A stretch of DNA of 64,000 nucleotides from Bathynomus jamesi. Its lineage: Eukaryota > Arthropoda > Malacostraca > Isopoda > Cirolanidae. Position 1 is the stretch's first letter, and the number at the start of each line of letters is the position of its first letter. The stretch spans positions 124,200 to 188,199 of the forward strand of contig JAJOZX010008848.1 in assembly GCA_023014485.1 (NCBI GenBank). Reading direction: 5' to 3'. Below are positions 9,627 to 21,089 of this stretch, piece by piece. Below the pieces are notes generated by a model. The model worked only from the letters and a program-made list of their open reading frames with translations, did not search any database and was not told the DNA's origin. The translations under genes and the position numbers were made by a program.

Positions 9627-10915
9627 TGATGTAGGTCACATCCGCATCCGCATCCGCGGAACATCCGCACGTTTTCTCGCATCCGCACCCGCATCCGCAC
9701 TTTGGACTGCGGATGTCGTGCGGATGTGGACCGTTGAGATAAAATGTCATTAATAAGCGGAAATTATCAAATTCTACTATATTAATAGAACTAGTTCATT
9801 GTGCGCACAAGTGATGCAAGCGACAAGACGAGAGGCTGTTCTTGTATGAAGTTACTCTCTTGCAACCTACTTAGATCCACGTTACAAAGCTGAGTTATTT
9901 TCACTAGTACATTAGAACGAGTTAAATCATCACTTGGCAAAGCAGTTGAAGAGCTTCAATCTCTTGAATCTGTCGCTTCGCCACCCACCAAAAGAATAAA
10001 AGTTTCAGTGACAGAACCAACACCTTCAACAAGCAAATCTATCACAGAATCTGTCTCTCAGTTTCTTGAGTCAAGCAGCAATGACGAGACCTACGCGATG
10101 TCAAAAGATGTAGTAAAAATGATCGAGAGCTATCACCAAGAAAAAACGCCTGGCTGCACGTGACAATCCTATTAGTTGGTGGAAAAATACGCAGAATATC
10201 TATCCATACTTGAGTAAACTTGCAAGGAAACATTTAGCCTGTCCTCCAACAAACGTACCAAGCGAGAGATTATTTAGCAGTGCTGGATTAATATATGATG
10301 AAAGAGAAACAGACTGGCAGCAGAAAAGGCAGAAAAATTAATGTTCCTTAAGCATAACCTTCCTATAATTAAGTTTGAACATTAAACGATGAACATCTTA
10401 GTTTACTTATTTTAATTACTCATTTATAAATATGCCTAATAAAACTTTAAACTTAATATAAATAGTTATCAAGCTAATTAAAGATCTCTTTCTATAAGGG
10501 TGGAGGAGGAGGTTGGGGAAAGAGGTCGGTGGGGTGCATTTGAGTTGGGTTCACGTCCCGCATCCTGGTAACACAATTATGGTTTCTAATTGTGGCTGAA
10601 ACTCAACAAAATATAACGAATTTATTTGCAGACGAATTCACTAATTGATTTCTATATTAGTTAGATGCTTGATATTATTTTATATGTTCAGAGAAAAGTA
10701 CATCAATTATTGTACAATTAATCAATTATACTACATTATAGCTACAGCTCTCTCTATATAATAACTTATTATATACGTTAAACACAACAAATCTCGAATA
10801 TATCCTAAAAAATAACGAAAATGTAGACATCCGCATCCGCGGATGTTGAAATCAAACATCCTCATCCGCATCCGCATCCGCGGATGTGAAAAAAATGACA
10901 TCCGCTACATCACTA
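9624..10915 (+). mobile_element. hAT element with CATCCG subterminal repeats
   Basis: 1292 bp with ends tagtgatgtaggtcacatcc and, reversed on the right, tagtgatgtagcggatgtca. Both ends carry many copies of catccgc/gcggatg over about 100 bp. The element lies within (TA)n on both sides, so the expected 8-bp duplication would be tatatata and cannot be resolved. It carries the C-terminal part of a hAT transposase. Confidence 0.8.
10150..10386 (+). pseudogene. hAT transposase C-terminus
   Basis: Frame 10150-10341 contains NPISWWKNTQNIYPYLSKLA and VPSERLFSSAGLIYDERET, the classical hAT dimerisation domain. A frameshift near 10325 restores AEKLMFLKHNLPIIKF and a stop near 10386. Upstream sequence (9800-10150) is coding-like but riddled with stops. 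Confidence 0.85.
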
Positions 10916-10962
10916 ATATATATATATATATAATATATATATATATATATAATATATATAAT
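10916..10962. repeat. (TA)n microsatellite
   Basis: TA tract on the right flank of the hAT element. Confidence 0.9.
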
Positions 10963-10969
10963 ATCACAC

Positions 10970-11938
10970 ACGGGGTTCATTATAATTATAATCACACAAT
11001 CACATTACGCTGTAATCATAATCTAATCAACTATTTTGAAATGCCATAATCATAATCAACATTAGAAAATGCTATTATCAATGACAATTATTGATTTGAT
11101 TTGAGTTTTAGTTAACTTCTGGTAACACTACTCTTTAGTCTACTCGCCAGTCACCTCTCAGTGCTTTGAGAGAGACCGTAGCATACACGTCACCGGTGCC
11201 GGAAAGCGCTACACTAGCTCTCCACTACCTGTCCATCCCAGCATCTTCAGCTCCAGTAGAGAGACTTCTCCATTGCAGGAAAAGTGTTCCGGCCAGAGCG
11301 CTGCAGATTGTCAGATGCCCGCTTTGAGAAGCTCGTTTCTCAAATGTAATACGCACAGTAGTGGTACTAGCATACCGAATCTGATGAGAACGTAGATTTG
11401 CATTTAAATGTTAATATGATTGACTGATTGTAGTGTTACAGCAGATGTTACAGTTACCAGTGAAAGGTTTTGAATTAATGGAGTGTTATTTAACATGTAG
11501 CATATTATTGCTTTTATGTTTGATGAGTTAACAGGCATAAAAATTGCACTTGATAATGCATTATCATGATGCTATGATAATATTGAGATGAGAGTATGCC
11601 ATATGATGCTTTCCAAGTTATTCATTGTAGCTTGTACAATTATAATTCAAAATAAAATAGAGTGAATTTGATAGTGATTTCTTGTTTTTCATATCAACAT
11701 AGCAAATATGATATACATAATACATATATAAGTTGAACAAACTATACACCAGTACCAGACTCTTATTACTCGTAACTTCATAATCAGAGTCAATCATAAT
11801 GAAGCATAGTAATTATAAACAATCATAATCAAGATTTGTTAAGCCCCATAATCATAATTATGATCATGATCAACATTTTTCAAGGTCATAATCATGATTA
11901 AAATCATAATCAACATTTTTTTAAGGCCCATAAACATG

Positions 11939-11940
<2 letters not shown>
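10970..11940 (+). mobile_element. hAT relic with 'ATAATCATAATCA' subterminal repeats
   Basis: Both flanks are packed with variants of cataatcataatcaaca (10985-11065 and 11785-11935), and a hAT C-terminus lies between them. Precise ends are not determinable because both sides run into (TA)n. By analogy with the neighbouring element, the repeated motif could be the transposase-binding subterminal array (inference). Confidence 0.55.
11125..11352 (+). pseudogene. hAT transposase C-terminal block
   Basis: Contains SIPASSAPVERLL and, after a frameshift, IAGKVFRPERCRLSDARFEK, then a shifted LVFLKCN. This is the ERxFSxAGxxxxPxRxRLS dimerisation motif. Shorter than 80 codons and broken. Confidence 0.75.

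Positions 11941-11972
<32 letters not shown>
11941..11972. repeat. (TA)n microsatellite
   Basis: TA tract forming the left edge of the 453-bp satellite block. Confidence 0.9.
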
Positions 11973-11975
<3 letters not shown>

Positions 11976-12845
11976 AAACACAGACCGTGCATGGAACAAG
12001 GAACTCTTCTGGGAAAATTAAATCCACTATAGTCCGAATAAGTAATGGTAAATGACAAATACCATAGTTTTTCTTTTTCATGATTTTAGCCCGACGTGGG
12101 CAACGGGTCTCTCGCAAAGAAATCCCATAAATATAGCTTCCCTCACCAGCTATCTGCAAAGCAGACAGGATCCAGCTTTGGGACATGGATCTAGGGTTTA
12201 AAGCAAGCCTAGATCCCTACATTCAGAACCTCTATATAAGTAAAAGACTCGTTGCATTCACGTCGGGTGGAATAAATCAAAGAAAAAGGGGGTAACTATT
12301 GTATTTTTAGCCAAAAAAACCAAAACTTAAACCTCAACCGGGACATTGAGCGTCCACTTTTCAAGGCACATAACACGTCCGTTTAATATACACAAATTCA
12401 GAATGGTTCCCTGAGACAATTATATGTTAAACACAGACCGTGCATGGAACAAGGAACTCTTCTGGGAAAATTAAATCCACTATAGTCCGAATAAGTAATG
12501 GTAAATGACAAATACCATAGTTTTTCTTTTTCATGATTTTAGCCCGACGTGGGCAACGGGTCTCTCGCAAAGAAATCCCATAAATATAGCTTCCCTCACC
12601 AGCTATCTGCAAAGCAGACAGGATCCAGCTTTGGGACATGGATCTAGGGTTTAAAGCAAGCCTAGATCCCTACATTCAGAACCTCTATATAAGTAAAAGA
12701 CTCGTTGCATTCACGTCGGGTGGAATAAATCAAGAAAAAGGGGGTAACTATTGTATTTTTAGCCAAAAAAACCAAAACTTAAACCTCAACCGGGACATTG
12801 AGCGTCCACTTTTCAAGGCACATAACACGTCCGTCCGTTTAATAC
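11973..12845 (-). repeat. Satellite sub-block, orientation A (two units)
   Basis: Unit 1 is 11973-12425 and unit 2 is 12426 to about 12845, truncated before its end. In unit 2 the 'acgtccgt' near the end carries an extra gtcc (12828-12839), and homology stops at tttaatac. Confidence 0.85.
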
Positions 12846-14790
12846 AAAAGAAAAACTATGGTATTTGTCATTTACCATTACTTATTCGGACTATAGTGGA
12901 TTTAATTTTCCCAGAAGAGTTCCTTGTTCCATGCACGGTCTGTGTTTAACATATAATTTGTCTCAGGGAACCATTCTGAATTTGTGTATATTAAACGGAC
13001 GTGTTATGTGCCTTGAAAAGTGGACGCTCAATGTCCCGGTTGAGGTTTAAGTTTTGGTTTTTTTGGCTAAAAATACAATAGTTACCCCTTTTTCTTTGAT
13101 TTATTCCACCCGACGTGAATGCAACGAGTCTTTTACTTATATAGAGGTTCTGAATGTAGGGATCTAGGCTTGCTTTAAACCCTAGATCCATGTCCCAAAG
13201 CTGGATCCTGTCTGCTTTGCAGATAGCTGGTGAGGGAAGCTATATTTATGGATTTCTTTGCGAGAGACCCGTTGCCCACGTCGGGCTAAAATCATGAAAA
13301 AGAAAAACTATGGTATTTGTCATTTACCATTACTTATTCGGACTATAGTGGATTTAATTTTCCCAGAAGAGTTCCTTGTTCCATGCACGGTCTGTGTTTA
13401 CATATAATTGTCTCAGGGAACCATTCTGAATTTGTGTATATTAAACGGACGTGTTATGTGCCTTGAAAAGTGGACGCTCAATGTCCCGGTTGAGGTTTAA
13501 GTTTTGGTTTTTTTGGCTAAAAATACAATAGTTACCCCCTTTTTCTTTGATTTATTCCACCCGACGTGAATGCAACGAGTCTTTTACTTATATAGAGGTT
13601 CTGAATGTAGGGATCTAGGCTTGCTTTAAACCCTAGATCCATGTCCCAAAGCTGGATCCTGTCTGCTTTGCAGATAGCTGGTGAGGGAAGCTATATTTAT
13701 GGGATTTCTTTGCGAGAGACCCGTTGCCCACGTCGGGCTAAAATCATGAAAAAGAAAAAACTATGGTATTTGTCATTTACCATTACTTATTCGGACTATA
13801 GTGGATTTAATTTTCCCAGAAGAGTTCCTTGTTCCATGCACGGTCTGTGTTTAACATATAATTGTCTCAGGGAACCATTCTGAATTTGTGTATATTAAAC
13901 GGACGTGTTATGTGCCTTGAAAAGTGGACGCTCAATGTCCCGGTTGAGGTTTAAGTTTTGGTTTTTTTGGCTAAAAATACAATAGTTACCCCCTTTTTCT
14001 TTGATTTATTCCACCCGACGTGAATGCAACGAGTCTTTTACTTATATAGAGGTTCTGAATGTAGGGATCTAGGCTTGCTTTAAACCCTAGATCCATGTCC
14101 CAAAGCTGGATCCTGTCTGCTTTGCAGATAGCTGGTGAGGGAAGCTATATTTATGGGATTTCTTTGCGAGAGACCCGTTGCCCACGTCGGGCTAAAATCA
14201 TGAAAAAGAAAAACTATGGTATTTGTCATTTACCATTACTTATTCGGACTATAGTGGATTTAATTTTCCCAGAAGAGTTCCTTGTTCCATGCACGGTCTG
14301 TGTTTAACATATAATTGTCTCAGGGAACCATTCTGAATTTGTGTATATTAAACGGACGTGTTATGTGCCTTGAAAAGTGGACGCTCAATGTCCCGGTTGA
14401 GGTTTAAGTTTGGTTTTTTTGGCTAAAAATACAATAGTTACCCCCTTTTTCTTTGATTTATTCCACCCGACGTGAATGCAACGAGTCTTTTACTTATATA
14501 GAGGTTCTGAATGTAGGGATCTAGGCTTGCTTTAAACCCTAGATCCATGTCCCAAAGCTGGATCCTGTCTGCTTTGCAGATAGCTGGTGAGGGAAGCTAT
14601 ATTTATGGGATTTCTTTGCGAGAGACCCGTTGCCCACGTCGGGCTAAAATCATGAAAAAGAAAAACTATGGTATTTGTCATTTACCATTACTTATTCGGA
14701 CTATAGTGGATTTAATTTTCCAGAAGAGTTCCTTGTTCCATGCACGGTCTGTGTTTAACATATAATTGTCTCAGGGAACCATTCTGAATT

Positions 14791-14797
<7 letters not shown>
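12846..14797 (+). repeat. Satellite sub-block, orientation B (4.3 units)
   Basis: Starts inside the unit at aaaagaaaaactatgg and continues head-to-tail until gaatttgtgtatat, where it passes into (TA)n. The junction at 12845/12846 shows little or no microhomology. Confidence 0.85.
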
Positions 14798-14828
<31 letters not shown>

Positions 14829-15104
14829 CGGCCATACAGAGAAATGTATAATAGTTTAACAAGAATAGATTGAAAATTGGGAAATGTCTTGTAAAAAATT
14901 TTCAAATAGGTCTTTATTTGTGTTCTTTCGACGCCAGATGAATTCACGAAATGTTTCATCTATTTCAACTGTACAGTTTGGACCATCGATTTTCATTGGA
15001 TGTTTTAGAATTGTCTCGGCACAAACCTGGTACACGTAAGAAAGTTAAGTTAGGTTGTATTCCATTTCTCCACCATAAAATGTACTTTTCTTAACAAGTA
15101 TATA
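14798..15104. other. (TA)n followed by unannotated sequence
   Basis: TA tract to about 14822, then about 280 bp of AT-rich DNA in which I see nothing. Confidence 0.5.
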
Positions 15105-15273
15105 AAGGGTGTCCATAAATTATTACCCTGATTAAAGCATGCTATAACTTTTTAATAATCACTCGTATTCAAACACAGTTTAATCATAAGTAGATAAACA
15201 TATAAAGTTTTGATACATAGTTAATGAACTTAATAAGCTTCCACATGTGCACCCCTAGTGGCACGTAAAATGT

Positions 15274-15645
15274 CTAAACGGTATTCAGTTCTTGAACAAT
15301 TTGTACCTTGTAGGCGTGTAACTTCAAACGTTTGTGTAACACCTTGTGCACCGTAGTCTTCGGTATCTTTAATTGGCATGAAGCTTGTCTCACCGATTTC
15401 CTTGGTGACCGTGTGAAAGCAGTTTGAATGCTTTCCACCGTCCCATCGGAAACTGATGGTCTACCACTGCTCTTTCCCTTTTCCACGTTTCCAGTTTCCA
15501 AGAATTTTTTCATCCACGACTTAATTAACTTCACATCAGGTGGATTCTTTCCATACTTTGTTCTGAACCTTCGCTGAACACTGACAGGAGATTTTGTTTC
15601 TGCAAGCCACACAACACATTGTGCCTGCTCTGTCACAGACGCCAT
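15274..15645 (-). pseudogene. Tc1-like transposase N-terminal HTH (DUF4817-like)
   Basis: Open frame of 123 codons. Starts MASVTEQAQCVVWLAETKSP and has VSVQRRFRTKYGKNPP, SGRPSVSDGTVESIQTAFTR, SPRKSVRQASCQLKIP and TTVHKVLHKRLKLHAYKVQ. This is the two-helix-turn-helix arrangement of the DUF4817-type Tc1/mariner relatives of arthropods. It would bind the terminal repeats. The catalytic DDE domain is missing because the element is deleted downstream. The start at 15645 sits about 90 bp before the point where the hAT inserted. Confidence 0.8.
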
Positions 15646-15935
15646 CTTAACTGAGCAGCTACTACAGCGCTCCTAGCGGCGAATGCGGTAGACGAAACAC
15701 ACCAGCACAGAAACTCTATGCGTGTACGAGATCACCTGTAAACAGTGATGGGCAGTATCTAGATACATGTATCGCCGATACGTATCGATCGATACTTTTG
15801 TATCGGTATCGGTATCGCTTTAGCTACTTGACAAAAGTATCGATTTATCGGTATCGCTAAGGTCAATTTTCTTAAATGTATCGAAAAAATCGATACTTCG
15901 ATACATCGATACATTAATAAGAATTTTTAAAGTGG

Positions 15936-16363
15936 ATGACAATAAAAGGCAAATTTAATACTAACATTGTCAAAAAGAGGGTTCAAGAAATGTTGGTTAA
16001 TGCTGTTAAGAGCCTCAGCGAGCAGACCCCCCAGCAACAACTAAGTGATGCTGCATCTGACGGAAGTGCAGATGATTTCTTCTGTTATGAGTCTGCTTCC
16101 ACTAATGTGTGTGCAACCCAAGATTCCACTGAGATGGAAGTTTTACAGTATCTGGGTGACGGAAGTCATTCTCTCCAATCTCTGAGGCAGTACCCAGGAA
16201 TTCTACGGTCTTCCTGAAGTATAACACACCACTACCATCCTCTGCTCCTGTAGAACGGTTGTTTAGTTTGGCTGGTGACATTCACGCTCCAAAAAGGAAT
16301 AGACTGTCTGACCAAATGTTTAGCCAGCTGGTATTTTTGAAGGGTAATAGTAATTACTTTTAA
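15936..16363 (+). pseudogene. hAT transposase C-terminus
   Basis: First frame 15936-16217 starts MTIKGKFNTNIVKKRVQEML and has an acidic stretch. A frameshift near 16200 leads to 16208-16363 with FLKYNTPLPS and SAPVERLFSLAGDIHAPKRN, then LSDQMFSQLVFLKGN and a stop. This is the full dimerisation motif. The catalytic core is missing. Confidence 0.85.
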
Positions 16364-16592
16364 TTGTTAATGTAATATTTTCAGTCATTCATGTATCCTA
16401 CAAAATTAAAACATACTTTCATTAAATAAAGCAATTGTTTTTATTTACATCTATAAAACCCATTAAAATGTCGTTGATTTTACTTACAGTGCGTACAAAT
16501 TACTAGTATAAACAATAATATCTAATACCTACATATTAAATGAATAATTATAAAAATGTACCGGCGATACATGTATCAGTATCGCTTAAGAC

Positions 16593-16975
16593 TGTGGGGC
16601 CGCGCAGTTAATTTTCCGCATTTATATTATTTTTATATTAGTTACCGACAAACCAATTTTGCGCGTACCAAATTGTATATATTTTATCATTGTGTAATTT
16701 TAAGAATCATATATAATCTTTATAAATAAGTATTGTACATAAATTTATATATATATATTTAATTAATTCAGCTGTATATAAAATAACAAAATCTTCTGTA
16801 GAATAATCTCAGCTCAATAAACTCTGAAAACGACCGGCTTTTCTTCCAAGATGCTAACCTTCCAAACGACAGGGAGAGAAGAGGACACGAGAGGTCCCTT
16901 AAAGAGAGAGTCTTTCTCTCGTATCCTTCATTCTTCCCGGCAAATACAAGTAGCACCAAGAAGGAACCAGCTACA
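16593..16975 (+). repeat. 5' LTR
   Basis: Starts tgtggggccgcgcagttaat and ends ggaaccagctaca. Contains a TATA-like gtatataaaataac near 16775 and AATAAA at 16816-16821. It differs from the 3' LTR by a few substitutions and small indels, for example an extra 12 bases in the 3' LTR just before the AATAAA. Confidence 0.92.
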
Positions 16976-16976
16976 A

Positions 16977-16994
16977 TTGGTGACCCCGGAGTGA
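16977..16994 (+). other. Candidate primer-binding site
   Basis: The sequence ttggtgaccccggagtgacc begins one to two bases after the LTR, the position of a tRNA primer-binding site. It would pair with a tRNA ending ...CGGGGTCACCA. I did not assign the tRNA. Confidence 0.6.
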
Positions 16995-17105
16995 CCCGAA
17001 GCAGCCAGCGGAAGCAGCATCCTTCAGTCGCCGGGCGGAACAAACCGAAGCCACGCCTCTTCGCCGCCCACCCGTAGTAGCAGACCCGAATTACATTCCC
17101 GCAAG

Positions 17106-17666
17106 ATGGAATCTGTTGAATCAGGAGTGCACCATGTCACCATCAAGCCACCCACGTTCTCAGAAGCGTCGGCCGCAGGATGGTTCTCCATCATGGAGGC
17201 ACAATTCCACATTTCCAGAATAACATCCGAAGAGACCAAATTTTTCCATGTTCTAGCCTCGTTACCCCCCGAAGTCTTCTCACGAATTTCAGCAGCAACT
17301 CACTCCAACAAGTCGTACACCGATTTAAAAGAAGAAATCGTGAGTCATTACGAAAAGACGAAGCCAGAACTCTTCGAACGACTCATCTCCAACACTCCTC
17401 TCACTGGAAAGCCCTCCCAATTCCTTCAAGATATCCACCAAACGGCACTGAAGGTGGGCGTCAGCGATGATTTGGTGAAGCATAAATTCATCCAGGCGCT
17501 CCCATCCTCAATAGCGTCCGTCGTAGCAGCACAAAAGGAGCTGACGCTAACTCAACTCGGCAAACTAGCCGATGAGTTAATACCGTTCGCTCAACAAAGC
17601 TGCTACGCGGCGCCAACGTCAACTCGAGCCAATACAAGCCCAAGAACGATATCCCCATCGACCTAA
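17106..17666 (+). pseudogene. gag: Gypsy gag
   Basis: 186 codons from MESVESGVHHVTIKPPTFSE. Includes the capsid-like block (ASAAGWFSIMEAQFHISRI, FFHVLASLPPEVFSRI) and ends prematurely in a TAA at 17664-17666. The same region continues in another frame with a cysteine/histidine-rich segment (CRAHLYYGPQARTCRPWC, about 17699-17760) resembling a zinc knuckle. Gag would assemble the particle and bind RNA. A frameshift separates capsid from the knuckle. Confidence 0.8.
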
Positions 17667-17879
17667 AACCCTTCAGCGAGAATCAGCGGCCGGTGGTGTG
17701 CCGCGCGCACCTTTATTATGGCCCCCAAGCAAGGACCTGCAGGCCATGGTGCAAGTGGCCAAATAAAGATGACGCCAAGCTGCTCCCCTCGTCACGCCCA
17801 AATTCAAGATCTTCCTCACCATCAAGAGAAACGTCGGAAAACTAGATAAGCAGGCTGTGATTAACGCGACGTCCGGCCT

Positions 17880-18165
17880 GCCGCTGATCTCAGTCGCAGC
17901 TCGCATCGCCAGTCTGAAGGTCAATTTTATCATTGACACAGGAGCGAGCATCTCAATTTACCACCAACTTGTGTCAATGATTGTCAACTCCACCCAACCG
18001 CAGTAAAGATTTCCACCGCAAACGGTCAGCCGCTCGAAATATTCGGAGAAGTAACACTGGACATATCAATTCCTAAATTACGAAGAATATTCAGGTGGCC
18101 ATTCGTCGTCGCCCAAGTCTCCAGTCCACTTCTCGGCGCCGATTTTCTATCCCATTATGACATCC
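17880..18165 (+). pseudogene. Gypsy aspartic protease region
   Basis: Translated sequence [20 protein letters not shown] followed by ASISIY has the retropepsin active-site triad DTG in its usual hydrophobic context. Frame interruptions lie on both sides. Located between gag and reverse transcriptase, as expected for Ty3/Gypsy pol. Confidence 0.7.
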
Positions 18166-18167
18166 TT

Positions 18168-19077
18168 GTGGACTGCAAGCATGGCATTTTGAAGGATAGA
18201 GCAACAACTCTTCAAGCCACTACTAAACCTGTGCAATCCAAAGACCTTCACCTCATCAATATTAACCCTACCGACAAATTACCTCAAGAAATCAGGAACC
18301 TGCTTGACAAGTACTCCTCACTACTGAAACCAGCTCAACCACAGAAAGTTTCCACCAACACTGTCAAGCATACCATCGACACTGGCAGCGCACCACCAGT
18401 GTTTGCAAGCCCTCGACGTCTTCCACCACATAAATTATCCTCAGCTAAGGCTACTTTCAACAACTTACTTCAAGATGGAATTATAGAACCCTCAAAATCA
18501 CCATGGGCCTCACCGTTACACCTCGTTCCGAAGAAGATACCAGGCGAATGGCGGGCGTGTGGTGATTATAGAAGCCTAAACGCTGTCACGAAACCGGACA
18601 GATATCCACTTCCTCATATAAGAAGTCTGTCAACATCTCTGCACGGAAAATCATGCTTTTAGCAAAATCGATCTAGTCAGAGCATATCACCAAATTCCAG
18701 TCCACCCAGAAGATATCGAGAAAACGGCTATAACAACTCCATTTGGTTTATTTCAGTATTTATACATGCCATTTGGTTTAAGAAACGCCCCTGCAACATT
18801 TCAACGCTTCATGGATACAATTTTCAGAGGAGTTGACTGCGTATTTGTGTATCTCGACGATATTTTAGTCCATTCAAATAACGCAGTTGACCATTTGAAA
18901 GACTTAGAACGCGTATTCAAGATCCTTCAAGAACACAATTTAAGAATTTCCTTAGAAAAATGCATATTTCAGCAATCCAAAATTGAATTTCTGGGTCATG
19001 AAGTTTCCCCAGCAGGCATTCGTCCTCCTGTAAACAAAGTCTCCGAAATTCAAGATATTCCCCAACCGCAAGATTAA
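18168..19077 (+). pseudogene. Gypsy reverse transcriptase
   Basis: First segment 18168-18662 contains [20 protein letters not shown] and [20 protein letters not shown] then [21 protein letters not shown] one-base frameshift in the run of T at 18656-18660 moves to a frame with [33 protein letters not shown] and [10 protein letters not shown], the YLDD catalytic box. The second frame stops at 19077. All RT motifs are present but spread over two frames. Confidence 0.9.
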
Positions 19078-19102
19078 AGCAAAGCCTCAAAGATTCCTAG
19101 GA

Positions 19103-21089
19103 ATGACGGGATTCTATCGCCATATGATACCCCGTTACGCCGATTTAGTCTCACCTTTAAGTGAAATCGTCAGAACTCAAGTCAAAAGCAAAAGTCTACA
19201 GTGGAACGACGAAGCAATTCAAGCCTTTCAAGATGTCAAGGATGCACTACGGAACGCCGTTACGCTTTGTCATCCTCTTCCATCAAGCTCAATCCTTCAT
19301 TTAGTTACGGACTGCTCACAAATAGCAGCTGGAGCAGTTCTTCATCAAATAATCGACAGCACACCAGTTCCCATCGCCTTCTTTTCCAAGAAATTAACTA
19401 CAACTCAGCAAGCGTACGCCGCATACGATAGAGAATTACTCGCAGCATACCTAGCCGTCCTGCATTTCCGTCAATTTTTAGAAGGTCGTCAAGTAATACT
19501 CTTCACGGATCACAAACCGATGGTTTCTGCCTACAAGAGTCCCTTACGAGCCAAGACAGACCGACAACAACGTCATTGGTCTGCCATCACGGAATACGTA
19601 TGCGATGTAATACATATCTGTGGATCCGAAAACGTCGTAGCGGACTGCCTTTCACGCAACGTAAACGCAGTACATATCGACGCTTTCGATTTATCAGCAA
19701 TCGCGGAATCTCAACAAAAAGATCAAGAAACGCAAGAATTTCTCCCACGTCTCAAGCCGTTCCCGTTTCCAGAAAATACAACTTTATATTGCGATACATC
19801 CACGCCATATCCCCGTCCTTTTGTTCCCAAGCAGCATCGATCTTCCATCTTCAATCAATTTCATAATATTTCTCATCCAGGCATCAAGCAATCACTTCGT
19901 ATCATTAAATCAAGATACTTTTGGCCCTCAATGAATAAGGATATTCGAACTTGGTCCCGAAATTGTGAATCATGTCAATCCTCAAAAATTTCTCGCCATA
20001 CAAAATCAGAAATAACCCCCTTCGATTTACCAAGTTCAAGATTTGAAACGGTACATATCGACATCGTCGGTCCCTTACCGCCAACCACTTTGCCCGGTCA
20101 AACATATCCTTCCCCATATAGATATCTCCTAACCTGCATCGATCGTGCCACAAGATGGATAGAAGCATATCCTCTGATTGATACTACAGCCACATCAATA
20201 GCACACGCATTTCTCGATGTATGGATTTCAAGATTTGGTGTACCACTGCAAGTCATAACGGACCGCGGATCCCAATTCGAATCCGAACTCTTTAGGGAAC
20301 TCTCAGCTCTCATCGGATTTCACCGACTAAGAACTTTGTCGTATCGCCCTCAGACCAACGGAATAATTGAAAGATCTCATCGCACCATCAAGACAGCAAT
20401 CATCGCTCGAAAACAAGATTGGCTCCCCGCTTTACCCATAGTTCTCCTTGGTTTACGCAGTCTCCCCAACGAATCGGGTTATTCACCGTTCACCACCGTC
20501 ACCGGAACCACCCTATTATGCCCGAGGCCAATGATCGCCAATTCGTCGTCAAAATCCAATTCAAAATTCATCTCCGAATTAGCCAAGAAAATGACGCAAA
20601 TCGATTTCGCCCAACTCTCTCAAGGAAACATTCACTCAGCCCCCAAATCATTCATTCCATCGGAACTCCACAAATCAAGCCACGTATGGGTACGCATCGA
20701 CCGCGTTCGAAAACCATTCGAGGCACCATATCAAGGACCTTTCCGTGTTCTCGAACGCCACGATAAGTACTTCGTAATAGAAAAAACTAACGGATCATCA
20801 GAAGCCATTTCAATTAATCGTTTAAAACCGGCGTATATAGTTTCAGGTCCCACACAGGTACCGGGCGCACAATCGGACGACATCGGATCGGAGAAAAAGC
20901 ACGCACGATGGAGGACGCACCTCGGAGGTAGCAAATACAGACCTCAGGACGGGCGCGCAGGACAACGCAACAACCGGAAACGAGGCCGACCGAGGATCAA
21001 CGCGAGCTGGACGAAGGATCCGATTCAAATCAAGACCCGAATATTTCTACTTTTGATATACGTGCTCCGCTTCTCGGGGTGGGCAGTAG
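19103..21089 (+). pseudogene. Gypsy RNase H and integrase
   Basis: Long open frame (707 codons, running into the 3' LTR) starting just after a frame break. RNase H: LVTDCSQIAAGAVLHQ, YDRELLAAYLAVLHFRQFL and LFTDHKP give the D-E-D residues. Integrase: HNISH...CESC zinc finger, then HIDIVGPLP, ITDRGSQFES and NGIIERSHRTIK as the D, D and E of the catalytic core. A GPY/F-type module (APYQGPFRVL, ISINRLKPAYI) follows. No chromodomain is evident. The start codon is nominal: in an intact element this is part of a Pol polyprotein. Confidence 0.92.
21066..21089 (+). other. Candidate polypurine tract
   Basis: The G-rich stretch ctcggggtgggcagtag lies directly before the 3' LTR, where plus-strand DNA synthesis would be primed. 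It is not a clean purine run. Confidence 0.4.

Larger units (their letters stand above)
11973..14797. repeat. Satellite-like block of a 453-bp unit with an internal inversion
   Basis: About 6.2 near-identical copies. The unit landmark gttaaacacagaccgtgcat starts at 11973 and 12426 (453 bp apart). The same landmark in reverse complement ends near 12950, 13401, 13855, 14308 and 14759 (451-454 bp apart). Orientation flips at about 12845. Differences between copies are mostly one-base indels. Each side of the block ends in (TA)n. Each unit carries a perfect 9-bp stem (ggatctagg/cctagatcc). No snRNA, 5S rRNA or histone gene was recognised. A 70-codon open frame recurs in full-length units but changes length with single-base indels. 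Confidence 0.9.

Noticed and set aside
11974..14765. Annotating the 70-codon frames of the satellite as genes
   Set aside because: They recur only because the 453-bp unit recurs, vary with single-base indels, and show no domain.
19201..21028. Additional frames on both strands within the Gypsy element
   Set aside because: All overlap the long RNase H/integrase frame and have no domain of their own.
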